A stretch of 64,000 nt of DNA from Plut-88900 sp965116945 (GTDB lineage Bacteria; Chloroflexota; Dehalococcoidia; Plut-88900): assembly GCA_965116945.1 (NCBI GenBank), contig OZ220734.1, forward strand, positions 2,852,001-2,916,000. Reading direction: 5' to 3'. This document shows positions 1-8,376 of the stretch, one piece after another. The translations under genes were made by a program, and so were the position numbers. Positions within the stretch are counted from its first letter, which is position 1, and each line of letters opens with the position of its first letter. Under the pieces are notes generated by a model. That model was not told the origin of the DNA and searched no databases. It saw only the letters and a list, made by a program, of their open reading frames with translations.

Positions 1-1
1 C

Positions 2-187
2 ACAACCCATGGTTCACAGATTTCCCCGAACTCAATTAAAGAAGGCGACTCGATTATCCCACCGACCCCTACGTACCTCGGCTCTACCGATAGCTTCTAC
101 GCCCACAGATTGACCAACGGCAAGAAAAAGGGGCTTGAAAACGCCCTCAAAATTAAGGGCCTCGAAAGAATTCTATGGAGCGAATAG
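2..187 (+). CDS. C-terminal fragment of an unidentified protein (5' end off the window)
   Basis: A reading frame is open from base 2 to a TAG at 185-187 (61 residues, no start inside the window). It reads like real coding sequence: mixed charged and hydrophobic residues ending in GLERILWSE, and it is less GC-rich than its neighbours. I do not recognise the family. It could be the tail of a transposase, nuclease or regulator, or a chance open frame. The only support is the open frame and its composition. Confidence 0.35.
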   Translation, partial: TTHGSQISPNSIKEGDSIIPPTPTYLGSTDSFYAHRLTNGKKKGLENALKIKGLERILWSE

Positions 188-249
188 TCCCAGCCTTCGA
201 CCCGGCATCCATCCCGCGTGGCGTTGGCGCTGGGCGTCCAGTCCCCTCA

Positions 250-318
250 GTACCGAACAGGGGCAGACGCACGTGCAATACGCATGCGTCTGCTCATCTC
301 TTCCCCTCTCCCTTTAAG
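250..318. repeat. Degenerate copy of the two-hairpin repeat (family R4, copy E)
   Basis: The segment begins with the AGTACCGAA-like framework, has an imperfect palindrome (GCAGACGCA...GCGTCTGC), then CTTCCCCTCTCCCTTTAAG, matching the framework of the four better copies at 19.3, 33.4, 46.5 and 46.7 kb. The second hairpin is cut short. The rest of 188-514 holds this and an R1 repeat; I see no gene there. Confidence 0.6.
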
Positions 319-334
319 AGACCCTTGCATAACT

Positions 335-371
335 GTCACTCCGATGCCCCGCGAGGAATCTGGGGTGGGCC
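335..371. repeat. Dispersed repeat family R1 (GATGCCCCGCGAGGAATCTGGGG type)
   Basis: One of about ten copies in this window of a spacer repeat with the core GTCA(C/T)TCCGATGCCCCGCGAGG and AATCTGGGGTGGG. Longer copies continue into CCCCTCTCCCTTGA and GGGAGAGGGTTAGGGTGAG, which can fold into a hairpin. No coding capacity. Confidence 0.75.
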
Positions 372-514
372 TCAGGCATGGAAAATGTGACTAGGTTGTG
401 CGATGTGTTTCAGTTCAGTGAGTTACGCAAGAGCCTCTTTAAGGCTCTGAGTGAGGGGGAGATTAAGGGGGTCAGAGTTCCCATCCCGGTCCCTTAAACA
501 ATCAAACCCCTCCC

Positions 515-2176
515 TCACATCTCCTCCGGCGCCGACATCCCCATCAACCCCAGGCATCGCGCCAGTACCACCCTGGCTGAATACACCAGCTTCAACCGAG
601 CTTTGGTGAGCTCTGCATCGTCCCCCAACACCCGACACTTCTCGTAGAAGCTATGGAATACCCCCGCCAGCTCCTGTGAATAATGCGGCAGGTGTTGCGG
701 CTCCAAAGTGTTCGCTATAAGCTCCAGCATCTCCGGCAGCCTTAGCATCTGCCTGATTAGCTGCATCTCCGATTCCTCCCCCAACAACGAAACGTCTCCA
801 CTCGAGAACTCCAAGCCCTTTTCCTCAGCATTCCTGAGGATGCTGCACATCCGGGCGTGAGCGTATTGTAGGTAGTAGGCTGGGTTCTCCAGGGACTGGC
901 TCTTCGCCAGTTCCAGGTCAAACTCCATTTGGCTGTCCGCCGACCGCGCCAGGAAGAAGAACCGGCACGGATCAGCCCCGACCTCGTCCACAACTTCCTT
1001 CAAAGTGACAATCTTCCCTCCCCGCTTGGAGACCTTGTCCACCTGTCCGCCCCGCTTCAACGTCACCATCTGCGACACCAGTATCTCCAGCCGCGATGGA
1101 TCGACACCCAGGGCCCCCACAGCTGCCTTCATCCTCGAAATATGACCTTGGTGGTCCGCACCCCACACGTTTATCACTCTGTCGAAACCCCTGATCACGA
1201 ACTTGTCATAGTGGTACGCGATGTCCGATGCGAAATACGTCGGGTTGCCGCTCCCCCTCACCAGAACGTTGTCTTTGTCCTCGCCCAGTGCCGTCGAGAC
1301 GAACCAGGTCGCCCCGTCCCTGTCCCGTGTATGCCCCGCCGACACCAGCTGCCTCATCGTTTCATCGTACCTCCCGGATTCGAATAAGCTCAGTTCGCTG
1401 AACCACACGTCGTGGTGAACTCCCATCTCTTCCAGGTCGCCCTTGATTAGGCCCAGCATCTTCCGAAGCCCGATGGCGCCTATCTCCCGCACGGCGTCTT
1501 CCTCGCCCATGTCCCGGAACTTTTCGCCTTCTTCTTGGATAATCTCCCTCGCCACCTCCACAACATACGCCCCCACGTACCCCCCCGAGGGCACCTCCCC
1601 CTCTCCTCCAAGCTCCTGCAGATACCGAGCGTAAAGCGACCTGTAGAAGAGCGACATCTGTGTGCCGGCGTCGTTTATATAGTACTCCTGCTCCACTGAC
1701 CACCCCGCCGCTTCCAGCATCCGCGCTAGTCCGCTCCCTAGCACCGCCCCCCGACCGTGCCCCACGTGCAGCGGCCCTGTTGGATTGACGCTGACGTACT
1801 CGACCTGCACCCGTTTCCCTCCGCCCGTGTCCACGTTGCCGTACGCTTCACCGGCCTCAATGATTGCATCAACTTGTGCCTTGACCCACTCCGCCTTCAG
1901 CTTGAAGTTTATGAAACCCGGCTTGACCAGCGTAACGCTTTCGATCTCTTCAATGGTCTGAAGGTGGTCCAGTAGTCGTTCTGCAATCGCCAGTGGGCTC
2001 ATGCCCGCACTACGAGCCAGCTTCAGGGGTGCCGTGACCGCATAGTCCCCGTGTTCGGACTTCTGAGGTCGCTCCACTACCACGTCGGGCAGGTCTATCT
2101 GTGGTAGTTCTCCCTGCTCTAGGGCCTCCTGGAATGACCTTCTGATTAGTGTTTCAATCTCGTCTCTGATAGCCAT
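515..2176 (-). CDS. argS: Arginyl-tRNA synthetase
   Basis: Charges tRNA-Arg with arginine in the cytoplasm. The 553-residue product fits the family. The N-terminal additional domain is followed by the class I HIGH-like motif in NPTGPLHVGHGRGAVLG, the stretch SDIAYHYDKF typical of ArgRS, a KVSKRGG segment where other class I enzymes have KMSK, and a C-terminal DALR anticodon-binding domain containing NPAYYLQYAHARM. I chose the ATG at 2176 (MAIRDEIETL). The longer frame to 2242 would add a basic 22-residue tail and run into recG. It is the last gene of a minus-strand group behind recG. Confidence 0.95.
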   Translation of the reverse strand: MAIRDEIETLIRRSFQEALEQGELPQIDLPDVVVERPQKSEHGDYAVTAPLKLARSAGMSPLAIAERLLDHLQTIEEIESVTLVKPGFINFKLKAEWVKAQVDAIIEAGEAYGNVDTGGGKRVQVEYVSVNPTGPLHVGHGRGAVLGSGLARMLEAAGWSVEQEYYINDAGTQMSLFYRSLYARYLQELGGEGEVPSGGYVGAYVVEVAREIIQEEGEKFRDMGEEDAVREIGAIGLRKMLGLIKGDLEEMGVHHDVWFSELSLFESGRYDETMRQLVSAGHTRDRDGATWFVSTALGEDKDNVLVRGSGNPTYFASDIAYHYDKFVIRGFDRVINVWGADHQGHISRMKAAVGALGVDPSRLEILVSQMVTLKRGGQVDKVSKRGGKIVTLKEVVDEVGADPCRFFFLARSADSQMEFDLELAKSQSLENPAYYLQYAHARMCSILRNAEEKGLEFSSGDVSLLGEESEMQLIRQMLRLPEMLELIANTLEPQHLPHYSQELAGVFHSFYEKCRVLGDDAELTKARLKLVYSARVVLARCLGLMGMSAPEEM

Positions 2177-2214
2177 CAATTTCGCCTCTGCTTTTGGAAA
2201 ACGCAGATTATAAC

Positions 2215-4650
2215 CTAAGCCTCGTTTCCTCCGATGCTCCAACTGGCCCCGAGCCTTTCCAGTTCCGTAGCCAGCGCCCGATGCTCCGGCATATCAAGAA
2301 ACGGGTCCGACTCCATAGCTTTTTCCGCCTCCTCCCTCGCCATCGTCAGCAGCTTCGTGTCCGTTAGTCTCGCCATTCGGAGGTCCGGCATACCGCTCTG
2401 TCTCGTCCCGAAGAACTCTCCCGGCCCCCGCAGCCTCAGGTCCGCCTCCGCCAACTCGAACCCATCCCGGGTCTTGGTCATCAAGACCATCCTCTCTTGT
2501 GCCTCCTCTGAAGGGTTTTCCGCCAATAATAGGCAATAACTCTTCTCACTTCCCCTCCCCACCCGACCCCGGAATTGGTGCAGCTGCGAAAGCCCGAACC
2601 TCTCGGCACCTTCGATCATCATTACCGTCGCATTGGGAATATCTATCCCCACCTCTACCACTGCCGTCGATACCAGGATATCTGTTGCCCCCCGCCGAAA
2701 CCTGTCCATCTCTTCATCCTTTTCACCCGAAGTCAGCCGACCATGCAGCAGCCCGAGTCGCAGGTCCGGAAACACCTCCTCGGACAACCATTCGTACTCC
2801 TTCGTAGCCGCGCGGGTTTGCAGCGCCTCAGACTCCTCGACCAGGGGGCATATGACAAATGCCTGCCGACCCTCTTGCACCTGGTCCCTCACAAAACCAT
2901 ATGCCCTTTCCCGTTGGAATGGCTTCACCCAGAACGTCTTTATCGGGATCCTGCCTGGCGGCATCTCGTCCAGCACTGAAGCATCCAGGTCTCCGTAAAG
3001 TGTTAGAGCAAGTGTCCGTGGAATCGGTGTTGCCGTCATCACAAGAAGGTGGGGGCTAGTTCCCTTTTGGCGAAGCGCAGCCCGCTGCATCACCCCGAAT
3101 CGGTGCTGCTCGTCAACCACTATCAGACCCAATTCCCGGAACTCGACCTCCTTCTGGATCAAGGCCTGCGTCCCGACTACTATATCGATCGCCCCCTCAG
3201 CTATCTGCCTGTGCACCTCACGCTTGGCCCCCTGCCGGATATCCCCGATTAGCAGCCCGACCCTTAAGGGCCTGTCGAGGTAAGAGTCGAAAGACTGCAC
3301 CACCTCGTTCCCCCACCCCAGACCCTGCTCCTTGCCCAACAGCCCGCAGATGGTACTGAAGTGTTGCTCCGCTAGTATCTCCGTGGGCGCCATGATCGCT
3401 CCCTGCCCACCGCTGGCAACCGCCTGAACCAGCGCCCCTGCAGCTACCACCGTCTTGCCGCTCCCGACATCCCCCTGCAGCAACCTCGCCATTGGCCTCG
3501 ACTCCCCCATGTCCCCCAACACCTCCCCCAACCCCCGTATCTGCGCCCCAGTTAACTGAAACGGCAGCGACTCGACAAAGCGTCTCGCAAGGCTCTCATC
3601 GGTCCTTATAGGTTTGGCTTCCTGTTCCAGTTGCCACTCGCGCTTCCTCGCAAGTACTCGGAGCTGCATCAACAGAAGCTCATTGAAGGCCAGTCGAACC
3701 CTGGCCTTCTCCTTTACCTCCTCATCATCCGGGAAATGCGCCTGCACTATCGCCTCCCCGATGGGGAGGAGTCCCCTCCGCCGGATTAGGCCGTCGTCTA
3801 GGAATTCAGGGATGCTACCGATGCAAAGCTCCAATGTTCGGCGTACCAGGTTACGCATCGTTCTCTGGTACAGCCCCTCGGTCAGAGGATAGACAGGCAC
3901 CAGCCGACCCGTGTGGGTTGAACCTTTGTCGGATAACACTTCGTACTCCGGGTTTTCAAAGACCTTCCGACCCCGGAATATCCTCACCCGACCACTCACT
4001 GCTAACTGTTGATTCGCCTTTAATGAGTGTCCAACCCAAGTGTTGTTGAACCACACAATCTCAATGTTGCCGCTGTCATCTCCGATGATCACCTTAGACC
4101 CCTGCCTCCGCGGCCCGAGCCTCACCACTGACGCCTCCCAGATTAAACCCTTCGCCGTTTGTTCCTCTCCCGGCGTTAGAGCAGCTATCGGGTTTGTCTT
4201 TCTGAAGTCCAGGTGTCGGTTGGGGAAGAGATAGATGAGGTCCCTCACCGTCGAAACGCCCAGCTTGGATAGCCGCTTAGCCGTGGCATCCTGCACACCC
4301 TTGAGCGCCGTTACCGGATCGTCCAGTTTGGGGGCATCGCCTCTTGTCTCGGGCTTGGGCTTGACCGCAGTTTTCTTCGCCGTCTTCGGCTTGGCAACCG
4401 GCTTCGCCGCGACTTTGCTCTCCCCTTCTACCGACACCTTCCCCAGCGTAGCCAAGGCCCCTTCAACCCACCTCCTCCGCTCCTGGACGGCCAGTCCCTT
4501 GTAGCTGCCAGGAATAGTCACACCGCCCGGCTTGCTCCCGCACCACCGCTCCAGGAACGAGTCCAGTCCCCCGTAGACAGCCTTATTGTCGAACCCGCGC
4601 CCGCGCTCCAGCGTCAGAATTTTCTTGAGGGTTTCTAGTCCAGACTCCAT
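2215..4650 (-). CDS. recG: ATP-dependent DNA helicase RecG with N-terminal extension
   Basis: Remodels stalled replication forks and branched recombination intermediates. Seen in order: an OB-fold wedge domain (about residues 160-280), Walker A in LLQGDVGSGKT near residue 390, the DEQH box in VVDEQHRFG near 512, motif III MTATPIPRTLAL, and motif VI QFRGRVGRG. At 811 residues it is about 110-130 longer than E. coli RecG. The extra N-terminus has a helical start (GLETLKKILTLERGRG), then a Lys/Pro/Ala-rich linker before KLDDPVTALKGVQ. The extension looks genuine because the ATG at 4650 follows directly in frame. It lies just upstream of argS. Confidence 0.95.
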   Translation of the reverse strand: MESGLETLKKILTLERGRGFDNKAVYGGLDSFLERWCGSKPGGVTIPGSYKGLAVQERRRWVEGALATLGKVSVEGESKVAAKPVAKPKTAKKTAVKPKPETRGDAPKLDDPVTALKGVQDATAKRLSKLGVSTVRDLIYLFPNRHLDFRKTNPIAALTPGEEQTAKGLIWEASVVRLGPRRQGSKVIIGDDSGNIEIVWFNNTWVGHSLKANQQLAVSGRVRIFRGRKVFENPEYEVLSDKGSTHTGRLVPVYPLTEGLYQRTMRNLVRRTLELCIGSIPEFLDDGLIRRRGLLPIGEAIVQAHFPDDEEVKEKARVRLAFNELLLMQLRVLARKREWQLEQEAKPIRTDESLARRFVESLPFQLTGAQIRGLGEVLGDMGESRPMARLLQGDVGSGKTVVAAGALVQAVASGGQGAIMAPTEILAEQHFSTICGLLGKEQGLGWGNEVVQSFDSYLDRPLRVGLLIGDIRQGAKREVHRQIAEGAIDIVVGTQALIQKEVEFRELGLIVVDEQHRFGVMQRAALRQKGTSPHLLVMTATPIPRTLALTLYGDLDASVLDEMPPGRIPIKTFWVKPFQRERAYGFVRDQVQEGRQAFVICPLVEESEALQTRAATKEYEWLSEEVFPDLRLGLLHGRLTSGEKDEEMDRFRRGATDILVSTAVVEVGIDIPNATVMMIEGAERFGLSQLHQFRGRVGRGSEKSYCLLLAENPSEEAQERMVLMTKTRDGFELAEADLRLRGPGEFFGTRQSGMPDLRMARLTDTKLLTMAREEAEKAMESDPFLDMPEHRALATELERLGASWSIGGNEA

Positions 4651-4681
4651 GGCCTGGCTACGCTGCCGTCAACGGCCGACC

Positions 4682-5536
4682 CTAGCCCGTGCTGAAGCCC
4701 AGCCCCAGGGCCCCCGGACCGAGATGTGTTCCCAGCACCGGCCCGAAACGGGATAGCAGGAGATTCTCAGGGCTTACCAACGGCCGAAGCCTGTCCAACA
4801 CCGCTTCTGCTTCCTCTCGGTTCGTGCTGTATGCCACGCCGGCCATCGTTATCCCTCCTTCACCCTGCGCCTCGGCTATCAACCGGTCTAGGCCCTTGCG
4901 CCGAGTCCTTACCCGCTCGAACGGATGGGCTTCGCCGTTCCTCACCTCCACGATCGGTATCACCTTCAGGATCGAGAGTGGGCGCAGCGAGTTTCCTAGG
5001 AACGCCTGTACCTTCCCAATTCGCCCGCCCTTGGCCAGATATTCCAGGGTCTCCAACAGCGCCAGCGTCCTGGTGCCCGGCATCATGCTAGTGACCAGCT
5101 GCTTCAAATCTCCCATCGAAGCACCGGCTTTAGCCGCACGCGCCGCAGCGATCACCATCGCGCCAAGACCCAGCGACACCTGCAGCGAGTCCATTACTTC
5201 TACTTTGCTGCTGCCATCCATCTCTGACGCTGCCAACCGCGCCGAATTGTATGTCTGGCTCAGCTTCCCCGATATATGTATAGATAGGATCTCCTCTGTT
5301 TCTTTAGCAACTTCCTTGTACGCTTCCGCAAAGGCTCCCGCCGAGGGTTGGGACGTTGTTGGTAGCTTGTTCGACACCACCAGCTTTCTGTAGAACTCGT
5401 CTGCGCTAAGGTCTACCCCGTCCCGATACCCTTGGTCCCCGAACATTACCGTCAGGGGTACAACGGTAATGTCTAGCTCCCGACACGTCTCAACCGGTAG
5501 GTCTGATGTACTGTCTGTTACTATCCTTACTCCCAT
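4682..5536 (-). CDS. DegV family fatty-acid-binding protein (FakB-like)
   Basis: DegV proteins bind one fatty acid and present it to the kinase FakA for phosphorylation, feeding exogenous fatty acids into phospholipid synthesis. The 284 residues begin with the family motif VRIVTDSTSDLP. They contain TTSQPSAGAF and SGKLSQTYNSA, which line the lipid pocket in known structures, and end with the conserved GPVLGTHLGPGALGLGF. The kinase-like gene at 5677-7326 lies directly upstream on the same strand, which supports the FakA/FakB pairing. Family membership is clear; the fatty acid preferred cannot be read from sequence. Confidence 0.9.
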   Translation of the reverse strand: MGVRIVTDSTSDLPVETCRELDITVVPLTVMFGDQGYRDGVDLSADEFYRKLVVSNKLPTTSQPSAGAFAEAYKEVAKETEEILSIHISGKLSQTYNSARLAASEMDGSSKVEVMDSLQVSLGLGAMVIAAARAAKAGASMGDLKQLVTSMMPGTRTLALLETLEYLAKGGRIGKVQAFLGNSLRPLSILKVIPIVEVRNGEAHPFERVRTRRKGLDRLIAEAQGEGGITMAGVAYSTNREEAEAVLDRLRPLVSPENLLLSRFGPVLGTHLGPGALGLGFSTG

Positions 5537-5575
5537 CTTCCGCTCTCACCTTCCTTTACCTGCATTTTCCAAACT

Positions 5576-5613
5576 GTCATTCCGATGCCCCGCGAGGAAT
5601 CTGGGGTGGGGCT
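5576..5613. repeat. Dispersed repeat family R1, short copy
   Basis: Contains GTCATTCCGATGCCCCGCG and AGGAATCTGGGGTGGGGC in the 140-bp spacer between the DegV and DAK2 genes. The hairpin half of the repeat is missing. The repeat inside this likely operon is transcribed with it. Confidence 0.75.
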
Positions 5614-5676
5614 GCAGAAGTTCATCGCCCAACCGCTTCCTGACATGCTCCACTATGAAGGGTTTTTCGAAAATCT

Positions 5677-7326
5677 CTATTCCAACGAAATAATAAACTC
5701 GTAGTGCGGTTGTCCCCCATCCAGCGTCTCCACTTCCAACTCAGGAACTGCCTTCTCCAGTTCAGCAACGAACCGACTCTTCTCTCCCTCCCCCACCCCC
5801 TCCCCGCAATAGACGGTCGCAAGAGAAATGTCCAATCCCTCCAACCTACCCCCGAGCTCTCGCACTACTTCCTCCGGTCCGGAGCATGCCGCCGTCAGTT
5901 GCCCGTCCAGAATCCCTATGGAATCCCCCTCCTTCACCTCTAACCCCTCAACCGATGTCGCACGGACGGCACGGGTGATCTCAAGACAGTAAACTTCCCC
6001 CAGCGCAGAGCGCATCGACTCCACGTTGTCGTCCATCTCAACCGTCGAATTGAACGCCAAAGCTCCCGCCACCCCTTGCGGTACGTTGAGAGCCGCCACC
6101 ACCTCTACCTGCTTGGAAGCAACCTCCGCTGCTCTCTGTGCCGTCAGAACCACATTCTTGTTGTTTGGCACCACAATTACTGAATCCGCCGCCAGCGAGT
6201 CCACCGCTTCCACTATCTGCGCCACGCTCGGATTCATCGACTGTCCCCCCGACACAAACGCCCCGACTCCCAGGCTCGCGAATACCTCCTGGATCCCGGG
6301 CCCCGGCACCACTGCCACCATCCCTATCGACCCACTTTGCCCCTGTGTTGTCCCACCTATCCACGCCCCGTGCTGTTCGTCCATATCCTGCACACTGACC
6401 TGCGATACCTCCCCGAATGCCTTGCACAGGTTAACCACCTCGTCCGGTTCGAAACTATGCGTATGCACCCTCACCACCTCCCGGTCCCCGACAACCACCG
6501 TCGAATCACCAACGCTGCTCACTGCCGCCCTGATCACCTCCGAGTCCAATCCTTCACCCCGTATAAGAAACTGTGTGCAGTTACCGTACACCTGCTCGGC
6601 GCTCTCCCCCCCTCCCATCATCGAAACCCTTGCAATTGCATCCCGGTTTATCGCCGGTGGCGCCTCTCCCAGGGATTCATTCCTCAGTCCCTTCAGGGCG
6701 CCCTCTAGGATTAGAAAGACCCCGTGCCCCCCCGCATCCACCACCCCTGCCTCTTTCAGTATCGGCAGCAGTTCTGGCGTCCTTTGCACGGATGCCTCCG
6801 CCTCCCGCACCGCCTCTGCAAGCACCGCCTCTAGGTCTCCGTTGGTGCTTGCCAACTCCTCCGCCGCCTGGGCCGCATCCTTGATCACCGTCAGCATCGT
6901 CCCCTCCACCGGCCTTTCCACACCCTTGTACGCCGACTCCGTCGCCAGGGACAGACTCCTCGCTAGCGATGATCCATCCAATTCCCCAGCCCCGTCGATT
7001 CCGTCCGCAAACCCACGTAGTATCTGCGACAATATCACCCCGCTGTTACCCCGTGCCTCCATCAAAGCACCCCAGGCCAGCGCCTTCACCCGTGGCCCGA
7101 TCCCCGACTCCGAGCACTCCGCAGCCGCCTTGTACGCCGCACGTAACGTGAACAGCATGTTCGTTCCGGTGTCTCCGTCTGGTACCGGAAAAACATTTAG
7201 TGAATCAACGTGTGCTGAGTTCGCCTCTAACCAGCGCGTAGCTGTTTCGAACATGTCTACTACTGAATTGCCATCATCTGGCACCCTGGCGTGATTCGCT
7301 GAATCGCTGACGTTTGCGGATGTCAT
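5677..7326 (-). CDS. DAK2 domain fatty acid kinase FakA-like protein
   Basis: Probable ATP-dependent kinase that phosphorylates a fatty acid held by a DegV/FakB protein. The 549 residues begin with a Dak2 nucleotide-binding domain: VFPVPDGDTGTNMLFTLRAA supplies the metal-binding aspartates, followed by ARGNSGVILSQILRGF and DAGGHGVFLILEGAL. The C-terminal half is the DhaK-like second domain of the YloV/FakA family (PNNKNVVLTAQRAAEV). The DegV gene follows on the same strand with a repeat in the spacer. It diverges from rpmB across an 86-bp gap that probably holds promoters for both directions. Confidence 0.9.
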   Translation of the reverse strand: MTSANVSDSANHARVPDDGNSVVDMFETATRWLEANSAHVDSLNVFPVPDGDTGTNMLFTLRAAYKAAAECSESGIGPRVKALAWGALMEARGNSGVILSQILRGFADGIDGAGELDGSSLARSLSLATESAYKGVERPVEGTMLTVIKDAAQAAEELASTNGDLEAVLAEAVREAEASVQRTPELLPILKEAGVVDAGGHGVFLILEGALKGLRNESLGEAPPAINRDAIARVSMMGGGESAEQVYGNCTQFLIRGEGLDSEVIRAAVSSVGDSTVVVGDREVVRVHTHSFEPDEVVNLCKAFGEVSQVSVQDMDEQHGAWIGGTTQGQSGSIGMVAVVPGPGIQEVFASLGVGAFVSGGQSMNPSVAQIVEAVDSLAADSVIVVPNNKNVVLTAQRAAEVASKQVEVVAALNVPQGVAGALAFNSTVEMDDNVESMRSALGEVYCLEITRAVRATSVEGLEVKEGDSIGILDGQLTAACSGPEEVVRELGGRLEGLDISLATVYCGEGVGEGEKSRFVAELEKAVPELEVETLDGGQPHYEFIISLE

Positions 7327-7350
7327 CTGCTGTTAGACACTCTTCCCAAT

Positions 7351-7379
7351 TTGTAAATCTAGGCACCGTGTGCTAATGT
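7351..7379 (+). promoter_or_regulatory. Possible sigma-70-type promoter for rpmB and the seleno-Dsb genes
   Basis: TTGTAA (7351-7356) and TAATGT (7374-7379) are separated by 17 bp, 34 bp before the rpmB start, in the divergent gap between the DAK2 gene and rpmB. The match to TTGACA/TATAAT is moderate and the call is a prediction from spacing and position. Confidence 0.4.
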
Positions 7380-7412
7380 TTCGAGTGAGATTCTACACTA
7401 AAGGTAACTGAA

Positions 7413-7598
7413 TTGGCCAAGTGTGAAATATGTAACAAGATCCCGAGATTCGGTAGGAATGTCAGCCACTCCAAGCGGCACACTCCCCGTATGTACAAAC
7501 CGAACGTCCATCCGGTGCGGCTTATGGTCAACGGTAAGCGTCAGCGGATGAATGTCTGCACCCGATGCCTCCGCACCCAGTATAAGCAGGCTTCATAA
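7413..7598 (+). CDS. rpmB: 50S ribosomal protein L28
   Basis: Structural protein of the large ribosomal subunit. The 61 residues have the typical L28 pattern: MAKCEICNK start, FGRNVSHSKRHTPR, and VNGKRQRMNVCTRCLRT near the end, keeping zinc-type CxxC pairs (CEIC and CTRC). The start is TTG at 7413. It stands alone rather than in a ribosomal operon, and the next gene begins only 5 bp after its stop, so the seleno-Dsb genes are probably co-transcribed with it. Confidence 0.95.
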   Translation: MAKCEICNKIPRFGRNVSHSKRHTPRMYKPNVHPVRLMVNGKRQRMNVCTRCLRTQYKQAS

Positions 7599-7603
7599 GA
7601 AGA

Positions 7604-8338
7604 ATGCGATTCCTTCGCCCAAGGTCACCTTTCCTCTCCCTGCTGCTCATTGTAATTTTTGTGGTCGGTGTAACTGTGGCCTGTGGTGGTTCTTCGGAGC
7701 CCGCCCCAACCTCTGCCCCAGATAACACACCCACCCAACCCCCCGCCGCAACGGACACACCCGATGTGGAGCCTGACCCCACCGCTCCCCCCGCCACCAT
7801 GGATACCTCAGGCCGGGGCTGGAACGTCTTGGGTTCGCCTGACGCACTCGTCACCGTCATCGACTATAGCGACTTCCAATGAAGCAGCTGCAGGCGCTGG
7901 GCCCTTGGTACGGCCCAGGAGATTAAATCCACGTACGTGGACAGCGGCCAGGTCAAAATGGTATATCGCCACTACGCTGTGCTGGGCTCAGAGTCTCGCA
8001 CAATTGCCCAGGGTTCAGAGTGCGCGGGTGAGCAAGGCTCCTTCTGGGAATACCATGACCACGCTTTCCAGGATCGCAGCGGAGGGCGCGGTATCGAAGG
8101 CCAGATCGCCAGTGCCGAAGCCCTCGGCTTGGACGTTCCCCAGTTCACAGCCTGCATGGAAAACGCTATCCACGAAAGCACCGTAGCCAGCGATTTGGAG
8201 CAGGCCCGAGAGGATGGCGTAACCACCCAACCGACCATATTCGTGATCAGCGGTGACCAGGCAACCAAGTTCGTCGGCGCCCGATCATTCGATGAAGTTT
8301 CCGCCGTCATCGACGAATACCTCGGCTCTCAGTATTAG
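7604..8338 (+). CDS. DsbA-like (thioredoxin_4) lipoprotein, probable selenoprotein with USSC active site
   Basis: Probable membrane-anchored thiol/selenol oxidoreductase working outside the cytoplasm. The 244 codons start at ATG 7604: a signal peptide ending in VTVAC (lipobox-like), a Pro/Thr/Asp linker (about residues 30-70), then a thioredoxin fold. Codon 93 (7880-7882) is an in-frame TGA exactly where homologs have the first Cys of SDFQCPxC, giving DFQ-U-S-S-C. After TGA the frame continues with full family signatures: ECAGEQGSFWEYHDH, FTACME and a cis-Pro loop in TTQPTIFV. A hairpin 21 nt after TGA resembles a bacterial SECIS. If Sec is not inserted, only a 92-residue fragment without the redox centre results. 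The paralog at 8377 has the same arrangement twice. Confidence 0.85.
7897..7918 (+). promoter_or_regulatory. SECIS-like hairpin for the first Dsb UGA
   Basis: CTGGGCC (7897-7903) pairs perfectly with GGCCCAG (7912-7918) around the 8-nt loop CUUGGUAC. The loop begins after exactly 21 nt from the TGA at 7880-7882. Known bacterial SECIS elements lie inside the coding region just downstream of UGA, with a G/U-containing apical loop bound by SelB. The same spacing and GGU loop recur at the other two Dsb UGAs. Confidence 0.8.
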
Positions 8339-8376
8339 TAACACGTAAGCCGGAACGGAAGTACGCATATCCTGGT

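Noticed and set aside
6026..7294. A 422-codon open frame on the plus strand
   Set aside because: It lies fully antisense to the DAK2 gene, and its Ser/Thr/Pro-rich composition is that of a high-GC shadow frame.
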